A stretch of 16,241 bases of DNA from Thiotrichaceae bacterium (lineage in GTDB: Bacteria; Pseudomonadota; Gammaproteobacteria; Thiotrichales; Thiotrichaceae). The stretch spans positions 1 to 16,241 of the forward strand of contig JALVEA010000049.1 of the NCBI GenBank assembly GCA_027008665.1, in the 5' to 3' direction. Of this stretch, positions 1 through 5,992 are shown in pieces. Position 1 is the stretch's first letter, and every line of letters starts with the position of its first letter. The translations under genes and the position numbers were made by a program. The notes under the pieces are model-generated. The model worked only from the letters and a program-made list of their open reading frames with translations. It made no database searches and had not been told where the DNA came from.

Positions 1-1672
1 AGTTACCATAAGCCCCTTCTTTTTCAGTCCACATCGCAGTCGGTAGAATAAGGTCTGCACCCATTGCTGATACGGTTGGATAAGGATCAGAAACCGTAAT
101 AAAGTTTTCAGGTGCTCTCCAACCTGGGAAAGATTCTCCATTAAAGTTAGCAGCTGCCTGAAGGTTGTTATTACACATAACCCAGAAACAATTCATCTTC
201 TTATCGTTTAATGCACGATGCATAGCAACTGCATGAATCAAAGTTTTACCCATTGGCTTACCAGAAATATCGGATTGATCCTTACCGTCCGTCTTGCCAT
301 TTGCTCTTGGAATAGTACCCGCAGGGAGTTTCCAGATTTTTTCACCAAACTTACAATGTGCATCTTTTTTGGTGACATAATCAGCAGGTAGACGATGGGT
401 AAATGTACCGACTTCACGAGCAGTACCACATGCAGAAGGTTGACCCGTTAGTGAGAATGGACCATTGCCCGGTTCAGAAATTTTACCCATTAAGAGGTGG
501 ACGTTATAGCAAAGACTATTAACCCAAACACCACGAGTATGCTGGTTAAAGCCCATCGTCCAGTAGGAAGTTACCTTCTTTTTAGGATCAGCATATAATT
601 TAGCAAGACGCTCTAGCTTCTCTTTGGGTACACCTGAAAGTTCGGCTGCTTTTTCTAATGTATAAGGCTTAACTGACTCTGCATATTCTTCAAATGTAAT
701 CCCTGTTAGCTTACCTTTATTGGGATTTTTAGCCGCTTTTTGCAGTGGATGACTATCACGTAAACCATAACCAATATCAGTGGGTGTTTTCTTAAAGTTA
801 CAATGCGCGTCAATAAATTCTTTGTTGTAAGCTTTAGTTTCAATGATGTAATTAGCAATATAGTTAAGAATTGCAAGGTCAGTTTGCGGATGGAATACCA
901 TACCATTATCTGCCAACTCAAAACTACGATGTTTAAAGGTGGAAAGAACGTGTACTTCACAACCTTCTTTAGTCAAACGTGTATCCGTAATACGTGACCA
1001 TAAGATAGGATGCATTTCCGCCATATTAGAACCCCAAAGCACAAATGCATCAGCGTGTTCCATATCATCATAACACCCCATAGGCTCATCAATACCAAAA
1101 GTACGCATAAACGCACCGACCGCAGAAGCCATACAATGACGAGCGTTTGGATCAAGACTATTAGAGCGGAAACCTGCTTTCATTAATTTAGAAGCTGCAT
1201 AGCCTTCCCATAATGTCCACTGACCAGAACCAAACATACCAACACCTTTGGCACCTTTCGCTTTACGAGCTGCGATCCATTTTTCAGCCATGGTCTTAAA
1301 TGCCATATCCCAAGAAACTTCAGTGAACTGACCATCTTTGGCATATTTACCATCCTTCATACGTAGTAAAGGTTTAGTCAAACGATCTTTACCGTACATA
1401 ATCTTGGTAAGAAAATAACCTTTGATACAGTTTAAGCCTTTGTTGACAGGTGCTTCTGGATCACCCTGTGTCGCAACGACTTTGCCATCCTTAACACCTA
1501 ATAAAACCGAACAACCTGTTCCACAAAAACGACATGCTGCCTTATCCCAACGGACACCATCATCGGCTTTCTTATCTTCAGAAAACGCAATAGATGGCAA
1601 GGTAATCCCAGCCGATACCGCAGCCGCTGCAACGGCTTGGCTTTTAATAAAATCTCGACGTGTTTGTTTCAT
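1..1672 (-). CDS. napA: Periplasmic nitrate reductase catalytic subunit NapA (partial, C-terminus beyond the window)
   Basis: NapA reduces nitrate to nitrite in the periplasm with a Mo-bis-MGD cofactor and one [4Fe-4S] cluster, taking electrons from NapB/NapC. The frame is open without a stop for 557 codons and leaves the window at its left edge; the family is about 830 residues, so roughly the last third is missing. The N-terminus carries a Tat signal (MKQTRRDFIK, then an Ala-rich hydrophobic stretch). Cys48, Cys51, Cys55 and Cys83 form the CxxCxxxC...C cluster motif, followed by Lys85 in the NCIKG motif that links cluster to cofactor. Cys181 in DPNARHCMASAV is the expected molybdenum ligand. 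The start lies 2 bases after the napD stop, so translation is probably coupled. napG/H/B/C would be expected further along this strand outside the window. Confidence 0.97.
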   Translation of the reverse strand, partial: MKQTRRDFIKSQAVAAAAVSAGITLPSIAFSEDKKADDGVRWDKAACRFCGTGCSVLLGVKDGKVVATQGDPEAPVNKGLNCIKGYFLTKIMYGKDRLTKPLLRMKDGKYAKDGQFTEVSWDMAFKTMAEKWIAARKAKGAKGVGMFGSGQWTLWEGYAASKLMKAGFRSNSLDPNARHCMASAVGAFMRTFGIDEPMGCYDDMEHADAFVLWGSNMAEMHPILWSRITDTRLTKEGCEVHVLSTFKHRSFELADNGMVFHPQTDLAILNYIANYIIETKAYNKEFIDAHCNFKKTPTDIGYGLRDSHPLQKAAKNPNKGKLTGITFEEYAESVKPYTLEKAAELSGVPKEKLERLAKLYADPKKKVTSYWTMGFNQHTRGVWVNSLCYNVHLLMGKISEPGNGPFSLTGQPSACGTAREVGTFTHRLPADYVTKKDAHCKFGEKIWKLPAGTIPRANGKTDGKDQSDISGKPMGKTLIHAVAMHRALNDKKMNCFWVMCNNNLQAAANFNGESFPGWRAPENFITVSDPYPTVSAMGADLILPTAMWTEKEGAYGN

Positions 1673-1674
1673 AG

Positions 1675-1962
1675 TTAAGATGCCTCTGTTGTAGTTGTCT
1701 GGCGAGATTCCTCAGTCTTTTTGGATTCCTCGTCGTCAATAAAATATTCGTAAATTAAAGATGAATTTAGCACCCCATCAATGGCATGAAAGCTCATAAT
1801 GGTGTCACTGCAATAGCCACGATCTGGATGATCTAAAGAAACAACAATCTTGCCTTTCTCATTTGCACCATGAACCTCAACGCCTTGTTTTTTTTCTAAT
1901 TCTTTTGATACCGATATAATATTTTCAGGACGGGTATGCACCACTAAACTGTATATACTCAT
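1675..1962 (-). CDS. napD: NapD, chaperone of the NapA Tat signal peptide
   Basis: NapD is a small cytoplasmic chaperone that binds the twin-arginine signal of NapA and holds back export until the molybdenum cofactor is in place. The product is 95 residues, close to family size. It starts with MSIYSLVVHTRPE, where the strand and the 'V..RPE' pattern are typical of NapD, and ends in an acidic, Thr-rich tail (about residues 76-95) that looks unstructured. A good ribosome binding site (AAGGAA) precedes the ATG. The gene sits between napF and napA, the order seen in enterobacterial nap operons, which strengthens the call for a short and variable family. Confidence 0.9.
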   Translation of the reverse strand: MSIYSLVVHTRPENIISVSKELEKKQGVEVHGANEKGKIVVSLDHPDRGYCSDTIMSFHAIDGVLNSSLIYEYFIDDEESKKTEESRQTTTTEAS

Positions 1963-2014
1963 GCGATTAAGTTTCCTTTTTGTAGCGCCGCAAGATGGAC
2001 AAGGGCTTAAAATT

Positions 2015-2554
2015 TTATTCTTTGCTTGATTGCATTGCGGTTATAGCAATAGAGTTATTAGGACAAGAAAAAAGACAAGCACCACAGCCTGTACATTTAT
2101 CCTGTGCTATTTCAGGGATAGAAATTCCTCCTAGCTGTAATTTAAAACTAATCGCTTCGGTATCACAATTTTCACCGCAGATGCGACAAACGATTGCATT
2201 TAATGATAAACAAACAGGCAATATCTCAACGGATAAATCCCATGCATTTTCTTCATTAAGCCCTCCTGTTTGAAACGCATTAGCCTTACACGCTTTAACA
2301 CAATCAGTGCAAAATACACACTCACCACGAGTCAAATTTACCTCAGGAAAACCACCATCACCACGAAATATAATTCCTTTGGGACAGGCACCAATACACG
2401 CATCACAACGTTCACAGTGATCAATAAACTCCGCAAATGGTAATGCCCAAGGCGGACGTATTGCTGCTTGATTAAACTGAGGACTTCGCCCTCTTAAAAA
2501 AGCACGCCTTTTTAAACTAGTCTCAGTCATAAACAATACCGTTTTATAGCCCAT
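2015..2554 (-). CDS. napF: NapF, ferredoxin-type iron-sulfur accessory protein of the nap operon
   Basis: NapF is a cytoplasmic Fe-S protein thought to interact with NapA before export and help cofactor or cluster assembly. The 179-residue product has four cysteine groups: Cys47/50/53/57, Cys79/82/85/89, a degenerate set Cys115/123/126/130, and Cys154/157/160/164. The first, second and fourth are standard 4Fe-4S motifs; the irregular third is also present in E. coli NapF as I recall it. The N-terminal KRRAFLRGR followed by an 'IRPPW' motif (residues 32-36) is characteristic. The start is uncertain: the ATG at 2530 (residue 9, MTETSLKRR) gives a length closer to E. coli NapF, and neither ATG has a strong ribosome binding site. 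It is the first gene of the nap operon, with 52 bases to napD. Confidence 0.93.
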   Translation of the reverse strand: MGYKTVLFMTETSLKRRAFLRGRSPQFNQAAIRPPWALPFAEFIDHCERCDACIGACPKGIIFRGDGGFPEVNLTRGECVFCTDCVKACKANAFQTGGLNEENAWDLSVEILPVCLSLNAIVCRICGENCDTEAISFKLQLGGISIPEIAQDKCTGCGACLFSCPNNSIAITAMQSSKE

Positions 2555-2608
2555 AGAAAGTTAATTACAAAATTGTAAGTTAACCTTATCCTACTTAATG
2601 TAAGAGCT

Positions 2609-2614
2609 AATTTA
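2609..2614 (-). promoter_or_regulatory. Predicted -10 element of the nap promoter
   Basis: On the minus strand the hexamer reads TAAATT (4 of 6 to TATAAT). It falls at -12 to -7 relative to the start expected from a class II FNR site centred at 2643.5. No good -35 hexamer is seen, as is usual for FNR-activated promoters. The predicted leader to the napF ATG is about 50-70 bases. Confidence 0.5.
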
Positions 2615-2619
2615 CCGCA

Positions 2620-2684
2620 CTGAAACAGTTAAAGGCTTGATCTAAGTCAATCATTTGAGTAATTAATAATATTCTGAAACAGTT
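2620..2684. repeat. Pair of 11-bp direct repeats in the nap upstream region
   Basis: CTGAAACAGTT occurs at 2620-2630 and again at 2674-2684, 54 bases apart and on either side of the FNR box. Each copy is itself a small palindrome (ACTG-AAA-CAGT in the first copy, CTG-AAA-CAG in the second). They could be binding sites for a second regulator of nap, for example a response regulator, but they do not match the NarL/NarP heptamer well. Confidence 0.4.
2637..2650 (-). promoter_or_regulatory. Candidate FNR box of the nap operon
   Basis: TTGATCTAAGTCAA matches the FNR consensus TTGAT-N4-ATCAA at 9 of 10 defined bases. It is the only such site I noticed in the 165-base gap upstream of napF. Its centre (2643.5) lies about 41.5 bases before a predicted start near 2602 on the minus strand, the spacing for class II activation by FNR. 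FNR control of nap is well known in E. coli; here it is inferred from the motif and its position. Confidence 0.7.
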
Positions 2685-2719
2685 ATTAAGAGATGCTGCT
2701 TCTTTACTGGACGCTTTTT

Positions 2720-3502
2720 TTATTTAGAGAGGGGGTGTTTGCGGATAAAGACCCATTGGTTTTTAGTTGATGCAGAGGGGGAATATTGATAACCCGCTTG
2801 GTTAAATTCTTTTAAATCTTCTGAGTTTTCAATACGGTTTCTTAGAATAAAATCAGTCATCATCCCCCGCGCCCGTTTTGCAAAAATAGCAATGACACGG
2901 GTTTTATCAGCCTTGGTTTCTTTAAAGGTAATATGAAGCAAGCGACCTTGAAGTTTTTTAGGTTTAACTGCTTTGAAGTATTCATTAGAGGCTAGATTAA
3001 TCAAAGTTGCTTCTTGTTGATTTTCTAGGTCATTATTGAGGCTGTCTGTTATACGCTCACCCCAGAATTGATATAAATGACTACCGCGTGGGTTATTAAG
3101 CTTGGTTTTCATCTCCAAACGATAAGGTTGAATTAAATCCATAGGGCGCAAAGCGCCGTATAAACCTGAGAGAATACGCAAATGGTCTTGAGCATATTGA
3201 AGGTCTTCTTCGGTGTATTGATCTGTTGGAATTTTGCTATAAACATCACCTGTGAAGGCAAATAAAGCGGGTTTTGCATTATGACTATTAAAAGGGCGCG
3301 AAAAGCTATGAAAGCGTTCAACATTGAGAATGGCTAAGTTTTCACTTAGGGTCATTAGTTGACGAATATCTGCTACATCATATTTTTTTAACTCATCAAT
3401 TAATTGTTGAGAATCTTCAAGCTGACGAGGCTGGCTTTGTATTGAGGTCGGCACTGCAACCTCAAAATTTTGCCCTTTTGAGGGAGATAATGTGATTAGC
3501 AT
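2720..3502 (-). CDS. yaaA: YaaA family protein (DUF328, peroxide stress)
   Basis: In E. coli YaaA is induced by hydrogen peroxide and lowers free intracellular iron, protecting DNA from Fenton damage. The 260-residue product matches the family length (about 258). It begins MLITLSPSKGQNFE, the usual YaaA start, and contains the conserved AKRARGMMTDFI segment near residue 210 and the SGLYGALRPMDLIQPYRLEM block near residues 110-130. The start lies 7 bases after the stop of the upstream ferredoxin gene, so the two are co-transcribed. An iron-stress protein next to an Fe-S ferredoxin is a sensible pairing. No convincing terminator hairpin was seen in the 165 bases between this gene and napF. Confidence 0.93.
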   Translation of the reverse strand: MLITLSPSKGQNFEVAVPTSIQSQPRQLEDSQQLIDELKKYDVADIRQLMTLSENLAILNVERFHSFSRPFNSHNAKPALFAFTGDVYSKIPTDQYTEEDLQYAQDHLRILSGLYGALRPMDLIQPYRLEMKTKLNNPRGSHLYQFWGERITDSLNNDLENQQEATLINLASNEYFKAVKPKKLQGRLLHITFKETKADKTRVIAIFAKRARGMMTDFILRNRIENSEDLKEFNQAGYQYSPSASTKNQWVFIRKHPLSK

Positions 3503-3509
3503 CGATGAT

Positions 3510-3761
3510 CTATTCTTCTGCCATTAGCTTTTCATATTTCAACATTAATTCATCTTCTGTTTCTTCATGGTTAGGATCTTTTGGAATACAATCAACGGGA
3601 CAGACTTCAACGCATTGAGGTTCATCGTAATGTCCTACACATTCAGTACATTTTGTATAGTCAATTTCATAGATTTCATCCCCCATATAAATAGCTTCAT
3701 TGGGACATTCTGGTTCGCAAACATCGCAGTTAATGCATTCATCAGTAATAAATAAAGCCAT
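3510..3761 (-). CDS. yfhL: YfhL-like 2[4Fe-4S] ferredoxin (Allochromatium type)
   Basis: A small cytoplasmic low-potential electron carrier of 83 residues. The first cluster motif is Cys9/12/15/19. The second is Cys38/41/50/54, with the 8-residue insertion (VGHYDEPQ) between its second and third cysteines that marks the Allochromatium vinosum/YfhL class. An extra Cys58 follows, as in the Alvin ferredoxins. The acidic C-terminal helix (about residues 62-83) is also typical. A strong AAGGAG ribosome binding site sits 7 bases before the ATG. The class is often encoded beside coaD in gammaproteobacteria; here coaD lies upstream on the same strand but is separated by a palindromic element. The physiological partner is not apparent from the sequence. 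Confidence 0.94.
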   Translation of the reverse strand: MALFITDECINCDVCEPECPNEAIYMGDEIYEIDYTKCTECVGHYDEPQCVEVCPVDCIPKDPNHEETEDELMLKYEKLMAEE

Positions 3762-3794
3762 AGTGAGACTCCTTAGATTAAATTAATAGGATTC

Positions 3795-3954
3795 AGGAAG
3801 TTTCAAGTAATGAATCTACCCATATTGCGCTGATTTTTTGTTTCTGATTGGAGTATCTCAAGAGGCGCATAATCGCTTTATGCAACGATTGAGATGATTC
3901 AAACAGGGACACAAGGGCAAGTAAGATTGGTAGATTCATTGCTTGGAACTTCCT
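3795..3954. mobile_element. MITE-like palindromic element between coaD and the ferredoxin gene
   Basis: The ends are 26-bp inverted repeats, 3795-3820 and 3929-3954, matching at 24 of 26 positions and beginning AGGAAGTT. The inner parts also pair imperfectly (TCTCAA 3856-3861 with TTGAGA 3889-3894; GCATAA 3867-3872 with TTATGC 3878-3883), so the whole 160 bases can fold as one long hairpin with a 5-base tip. If the true ends are GGAAG...CTTCC (3796-3953), the bases TCA lie on both sides and may be a 3-bp target duplication, though 3 bases can match by chance. No transposase is encoded; a 63-codon frame across it has no coding character. An IS5-superfamily origin is possible from the GGAAG ends but unproven. 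Confidence 0.72.
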
Positions 3955-4034
3955 CAGTTTAAAGTCTTGATTAAATAATCGCATAATGGAATATCAATAG
4001 TGGGTTATTTGAACTAATCAATAGAGGTACACTA

Positions 4035-4514
4035 TTACTTTTGTGATATTTGCAAGGCACGATAAACATCAGAATGGACGTATTTTGTAACATCCCCCCC
4101 TAAGCGTGCAACTTCTTTTACTAATGATGAGGATATAAACGCATATTGCTCCGCTGGCATCAAGTAGACCGATTCAATGTCAGGGGCAAGGTGTCGGTTC
4201 ATACTCGCTAACTGAAATTCAAATTCAAAATCAGAAACGGCACGTAAACCACGCACTAATACGGTTGCATTTTGTTGATGTGCAAAATCTACCAGCAAGC
4301 TATCAAACCCCATCACCTCAACTTGAGGATTATCTGCAAAAATAGTGCTTGCCAAAGCAATTCGCTCTTTTAAACTGAACAAAGGTTGTTTACGTTTACT
4401 TTCTGCAATAGCAATAATGACTTTATCAAACATACGACTCGCACGTTCAACTAAGTCAACATGACCGTTAGTAATAGGATCAAATGTACCAGGATAAAGA
4501 GCGGTAACCGCCAT
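4035..4514 (-). CDS. coaD: Phosphopantetheine adenylyltransferase CoaD
   Basis: CoaD transfers AMP from ATP to 4'-phosphopantetheine, making dephospho-CoA, the penultimate step of CoA synthesis. The nucleotidyltransferase signature YPGTFDPITNGH (TxGH motif) is at the N-terminus, and the C-terminal ISSSLVKEVARLGGDV motif is that of the bacterial enzyme. I chose the ATG at 4514-4512 because it gives 159 residues, the standard length, with MAVTALYPGTF aligned to E. coli. A second in-frame ATG at 4529 would add five residues (MSRKI) and overlap ridA by 16 bases. With the chosen start, stop and start overlap as TAATG, so translation is probably coupled to ridA. Confidence 0.96.
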   Translation of the reverse strand: MAVTALYPGTFDPITNGHVDLVERASRMFDKVIIAIAESKRKQPLFSLKERIALASTIFADNPQVEVMGFDSLLVDFAHQQNATVLVRGLRAVSDFEFEFQLASMNRHLAPDIESVYLMPAEQYAFISSSLVKEVARLGGDVTKYVHSDVYRALQISQK

Positions 4515-4900
4515 TATTTTTCTAGACACATAATGCCATCAACTTCAACCTCTGCACCGCGTGGCAATGCCGCAATACCCACCGCAGCCCTTGCAGGATA
4601 AGGTTGTTGGAAAAACTCAGCCATTACCTCATTCACGGTTGCGAAATTTCCTAAATCGGTTAAAAAGACATTAAGCTTGGCAAAATCTTCTAATGACCCA
4701 CCCGCTGCCTCTGCAATCGCACTTAGATTACGAAAAATTTGCCGTACCTGCTCTGCAATATCACCCTCTATTAATTCCATTGTCTCTGCGATTAAAGGAA
4801 TTTGCCCTGATACATACACTGTATCGCCGACTTTAACCGCTTGTGAATAAGTACCAATAGCCTGTGGAGCCAGATTCGTTGAAATAATTTCTTTGCTCAT
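4514..4900 (-). CDS. ridA: RidA family enamine/imine deaminase
   Basis: RidA hydrolyses reactive enamines and imines such as 2-aminoacrylate, released by PLP enzymes, to ketoacids plus ammonia, which prevents damage to PLP enzymes. The 128-residue product is of standard length. It shows the family features: APQAIGTYSQAV at residues 11-22 (Tyr18), SGQIPL at 31-36, Arg104 in the PARAAVGIAALPRGAEVEVD block (the carboxylate-binding arginine) and Glu119. All expected active-site residues are present, so a genuine RidA rather than an Rid2-7 subfamily member is likely. It is the first gene of a ridA-coaD unit, overlapping coaD by one base, and has its own predicted extended -10 promoter. Confidence 0.94.
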   Translation of the reverse strand: MSKEIISTNLAPQAIGTYSQAVKVGDTVYVSGQIPLIAETMELIEGDIAEQVRQIFRNLSAIAEAAGGSLEDFAKLNVFLTDLGNFATVNEVMAEFFQQPYPARAAVGIAALPRGAEVEVDGIMCLEK

Positions 4901-4933
4901 AAAATATAATTCTTAAATGAAAGGAGTAAACTA

Positions 4934-4942
4934 ATTATAGCA
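4934..4942 (-). promoter_or_regulatory. Predicted extended -10 promoter of ridA-coaD
   Basis: On the minus strand the sequence reads TGCTATAAT, an extended -10 (TGn plus a perfect TATAAT at 4939-4934). No good -35 hexamer is found at 16-18 bases, which the TGn element can compensate for. The expected start is near 4927, giving a leader of about 27 bases to the ridA ATG, which itself has only a weak ribosome binding site. Confidence 0.55.
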
Positions 4943-4981
4943 TATAATTTTTAATCCTCCTCTGATTTAAAATTGTGCAAA

Positions 4982-4995
4982 TACGATAAATCGTA
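4982..4995. promoter_or_regulatory. Perfect 14-bp palindrome upstream of ridA
   Basis: TACGAT-AA-ATCGTA is a perfect inverted repeat about 60 bases upstream of the predicted ridA start. The 8-mer ATACGATA at 4981-4988 recurs at 5043-5050. This could be an operator for ridA-coaD or part of the 3' region of the upstream gene. No regulator family can be assigned by eye. Confidence 0.3.
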
Positions 4996-5081
4996 TAAGC
5001 ACCGTCCATATATTTTAATTATTAAAACTTACGAGGCACACTATACGATATATTTATGTATTCACACATAATTATAACAGT

Positions 5082-5405
5082 TTATTCAAAATACATATAA
5101 TTTACTCTAACATATGCTGATCCAGCACAATCTCCATGAAACTTAACTTTTGCTCCTATTTTCTTTGCTTCAATGCCAAGTTGTAACATCTCTTTAGCTC
5201 CTGGATCATCACTTTTCATATAGGCATAAACAGAATTAGGACATGATGCTGCTCCCCATCCCGTAGCATTATAGAAATAATAATATGTCCCTCCACTAGC
5301 ATGTCCTTGTATTTGAATACGATCAATAGTTTGTGACACTGTTGTCTCGGCATGAGCAAAAAGTGGTAATATAAGTAAACTAAATATTAAAATATATTTT
5401 TTCAT
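5082..5405 (-). CDS. Small secreted protein of unknown function with one disulfide
   Basis: The 107-residue product has a clear Sec signal peptide (MKKYILIFSLLILPLFAHA, cleavage expected after AHA at residue 19), leaving a mature protein of about 88 residues. The mature part has two cysteines, Cys55 and Cys93, probably one disulfide, and a pattern of a Tyr-rich strand (GGTYYYFYN, 38-46), an Ala/Lys helix (PGAKEMLQLGIEAKKIGAK, 68-86) and a strand ending in HGDC. The strand-helix-strand layout with 'KVKFHG' after the helix recalls small OB-fold secreted proteins, including pertussis/subtilase-type toxin B subunits, but this is a weak visual resemblance and no toxin A subunit lies nearby. A purine-rich ribosome binding site (AAGGATAGGGG) precedes the ATG. 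Flanking DNA is unusually AT-rich, hinting at acquisition. Confidence 0.7.
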   Translation of the reverse strand: MKKYILIFSLLILPLFAHAETTVSQTIDRIQIQGHASGGTYYYFYNATGWGAASCPNSVYAYMKSDDPGAKEMLQLGIEAKKIGAKVKFHGDCAGSAYVRVNYMYFE

Positions 5406-5453
5406 TTCCCCTATCCTTGATAAAATAAAGTTATAATAAACATGCTTTTAAAG

Positions 5454-5493
5454 CACATAATAATTATAATAATGTTGTTATAATTGTTATGTG
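5454..5493. repeat. Long AT-rich hairpin between the secreted-protein gene and the Rpn remnant
   Basis: Arms 5454-5469 and 5478-5493 are complementary at 15 of 16 positions around an 8-base loop; the one exception is a T/G pair. Each arm combines CACATAA and AATTATAA. A second 13-bp palindrome, TGCTTTTAAAGCA at 5443-5455, abuts it. The hairpin lies about 50 bases upstream of the minus-strand secreted-protein gene and about 135 bases before the plus-strand fragment. It could be a regulatory site, a processed leader or a relic of a mobile element. There is no downstream T-run typical of an intrinsic terminator on either strand. Confidence 0.55.
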
Positions 5494-5629
5494 ATTTATT
5501 CACATTTTATATTATTTTTTTATTCTCTTAGCTTATTTATCTTGGAATAAAATTAATGATTACTATCGGTAAATTTACCCTCTGTTTTAATAAATGTTAC
5601 TCTGCCCCGTCCCCAAGGAAAACAAAACC

Positions 5630-5992
5630 ATGATTGAAGTTGCCTCATTACACTATGGTGTTATTTTTAAAAAAGCCTTTTCACAGCCACATATTTTTAC
5701 TGCCTTGGTGAATGATTTTTTTGCAGAAGACAAAAAAAAACGCATTATTGTCGATATACAACATAAACGCTTCGCTGATCATTATGATCGTTTTTTACAT
5801 TACCATTGTTCAGCCTTATTAGAACAAGTCACGAGTGCTTATAACTACACACCAAAACGAACAATTTATACTTTAGTGGTACTAACATCAGGTGATCGAC
5901 ATAAAACTGATATTAGTGTGACTGATTTTGAGCTGAACACCTTAGCAGGCAAAGGCATTGGTGAGACGAAACATAAAATTATCTATGCCTGA
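5630..5992 (+). pseudogene. Remnant of an Rpn-family PD-(D/E)XK nuclease ('transposase' family)
   Basis: The 120-codon frame resembles Rpn/PDDEXK-type recombination-promoting nucleases, which are usually about 250-320 residues. The N-terminal YGVIFKKAFSQPHIFTALVNDFF (residues 9-31) runs directly into AEDKKKRIIVDIQHKRFADHYDRFLHYHCSALLEQ. In family members as I recall them a stretch of several tens of residues with the first catalytic acid lies between these blocks, so an in-frame deletion near residues 29-32 is likely. The C-terminal half is lost: the frame stops after HKIIYA, eight bases into mutM. The retained VDIQH corresponds to the second catalytic motif. The start at 5630 has an AAGGAA ribosome binding site; an upstream ATG at 5594 adds 12 residues unlike the family. 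The product should be catalytically dead, though its translation may feed mutM. Confidence 0.75.

Noticed and set aside
1422..1694. 90-codon plus-strand frame opposite the napA N-terminus
   Set aside because: It is antisense to the conserved Tat signal and Fe-S cluster region of napA and has no features of its own.
3793..3984. A 63-codon minus-strand frame over the gap between coaD and the ferredoxin gene
   Set aside because: It lies almost wholly on the palindromic element, has no ribosome binding site or recognisable protein pattern, and is explained by the repeat.
3996..4036. Terminator hairpin after coaD (AATAGTG ... CACTATT)
   Set aside because: The 7-bp stem has a 27-base loop and no T-run follows on the minus strand; too weak to call.
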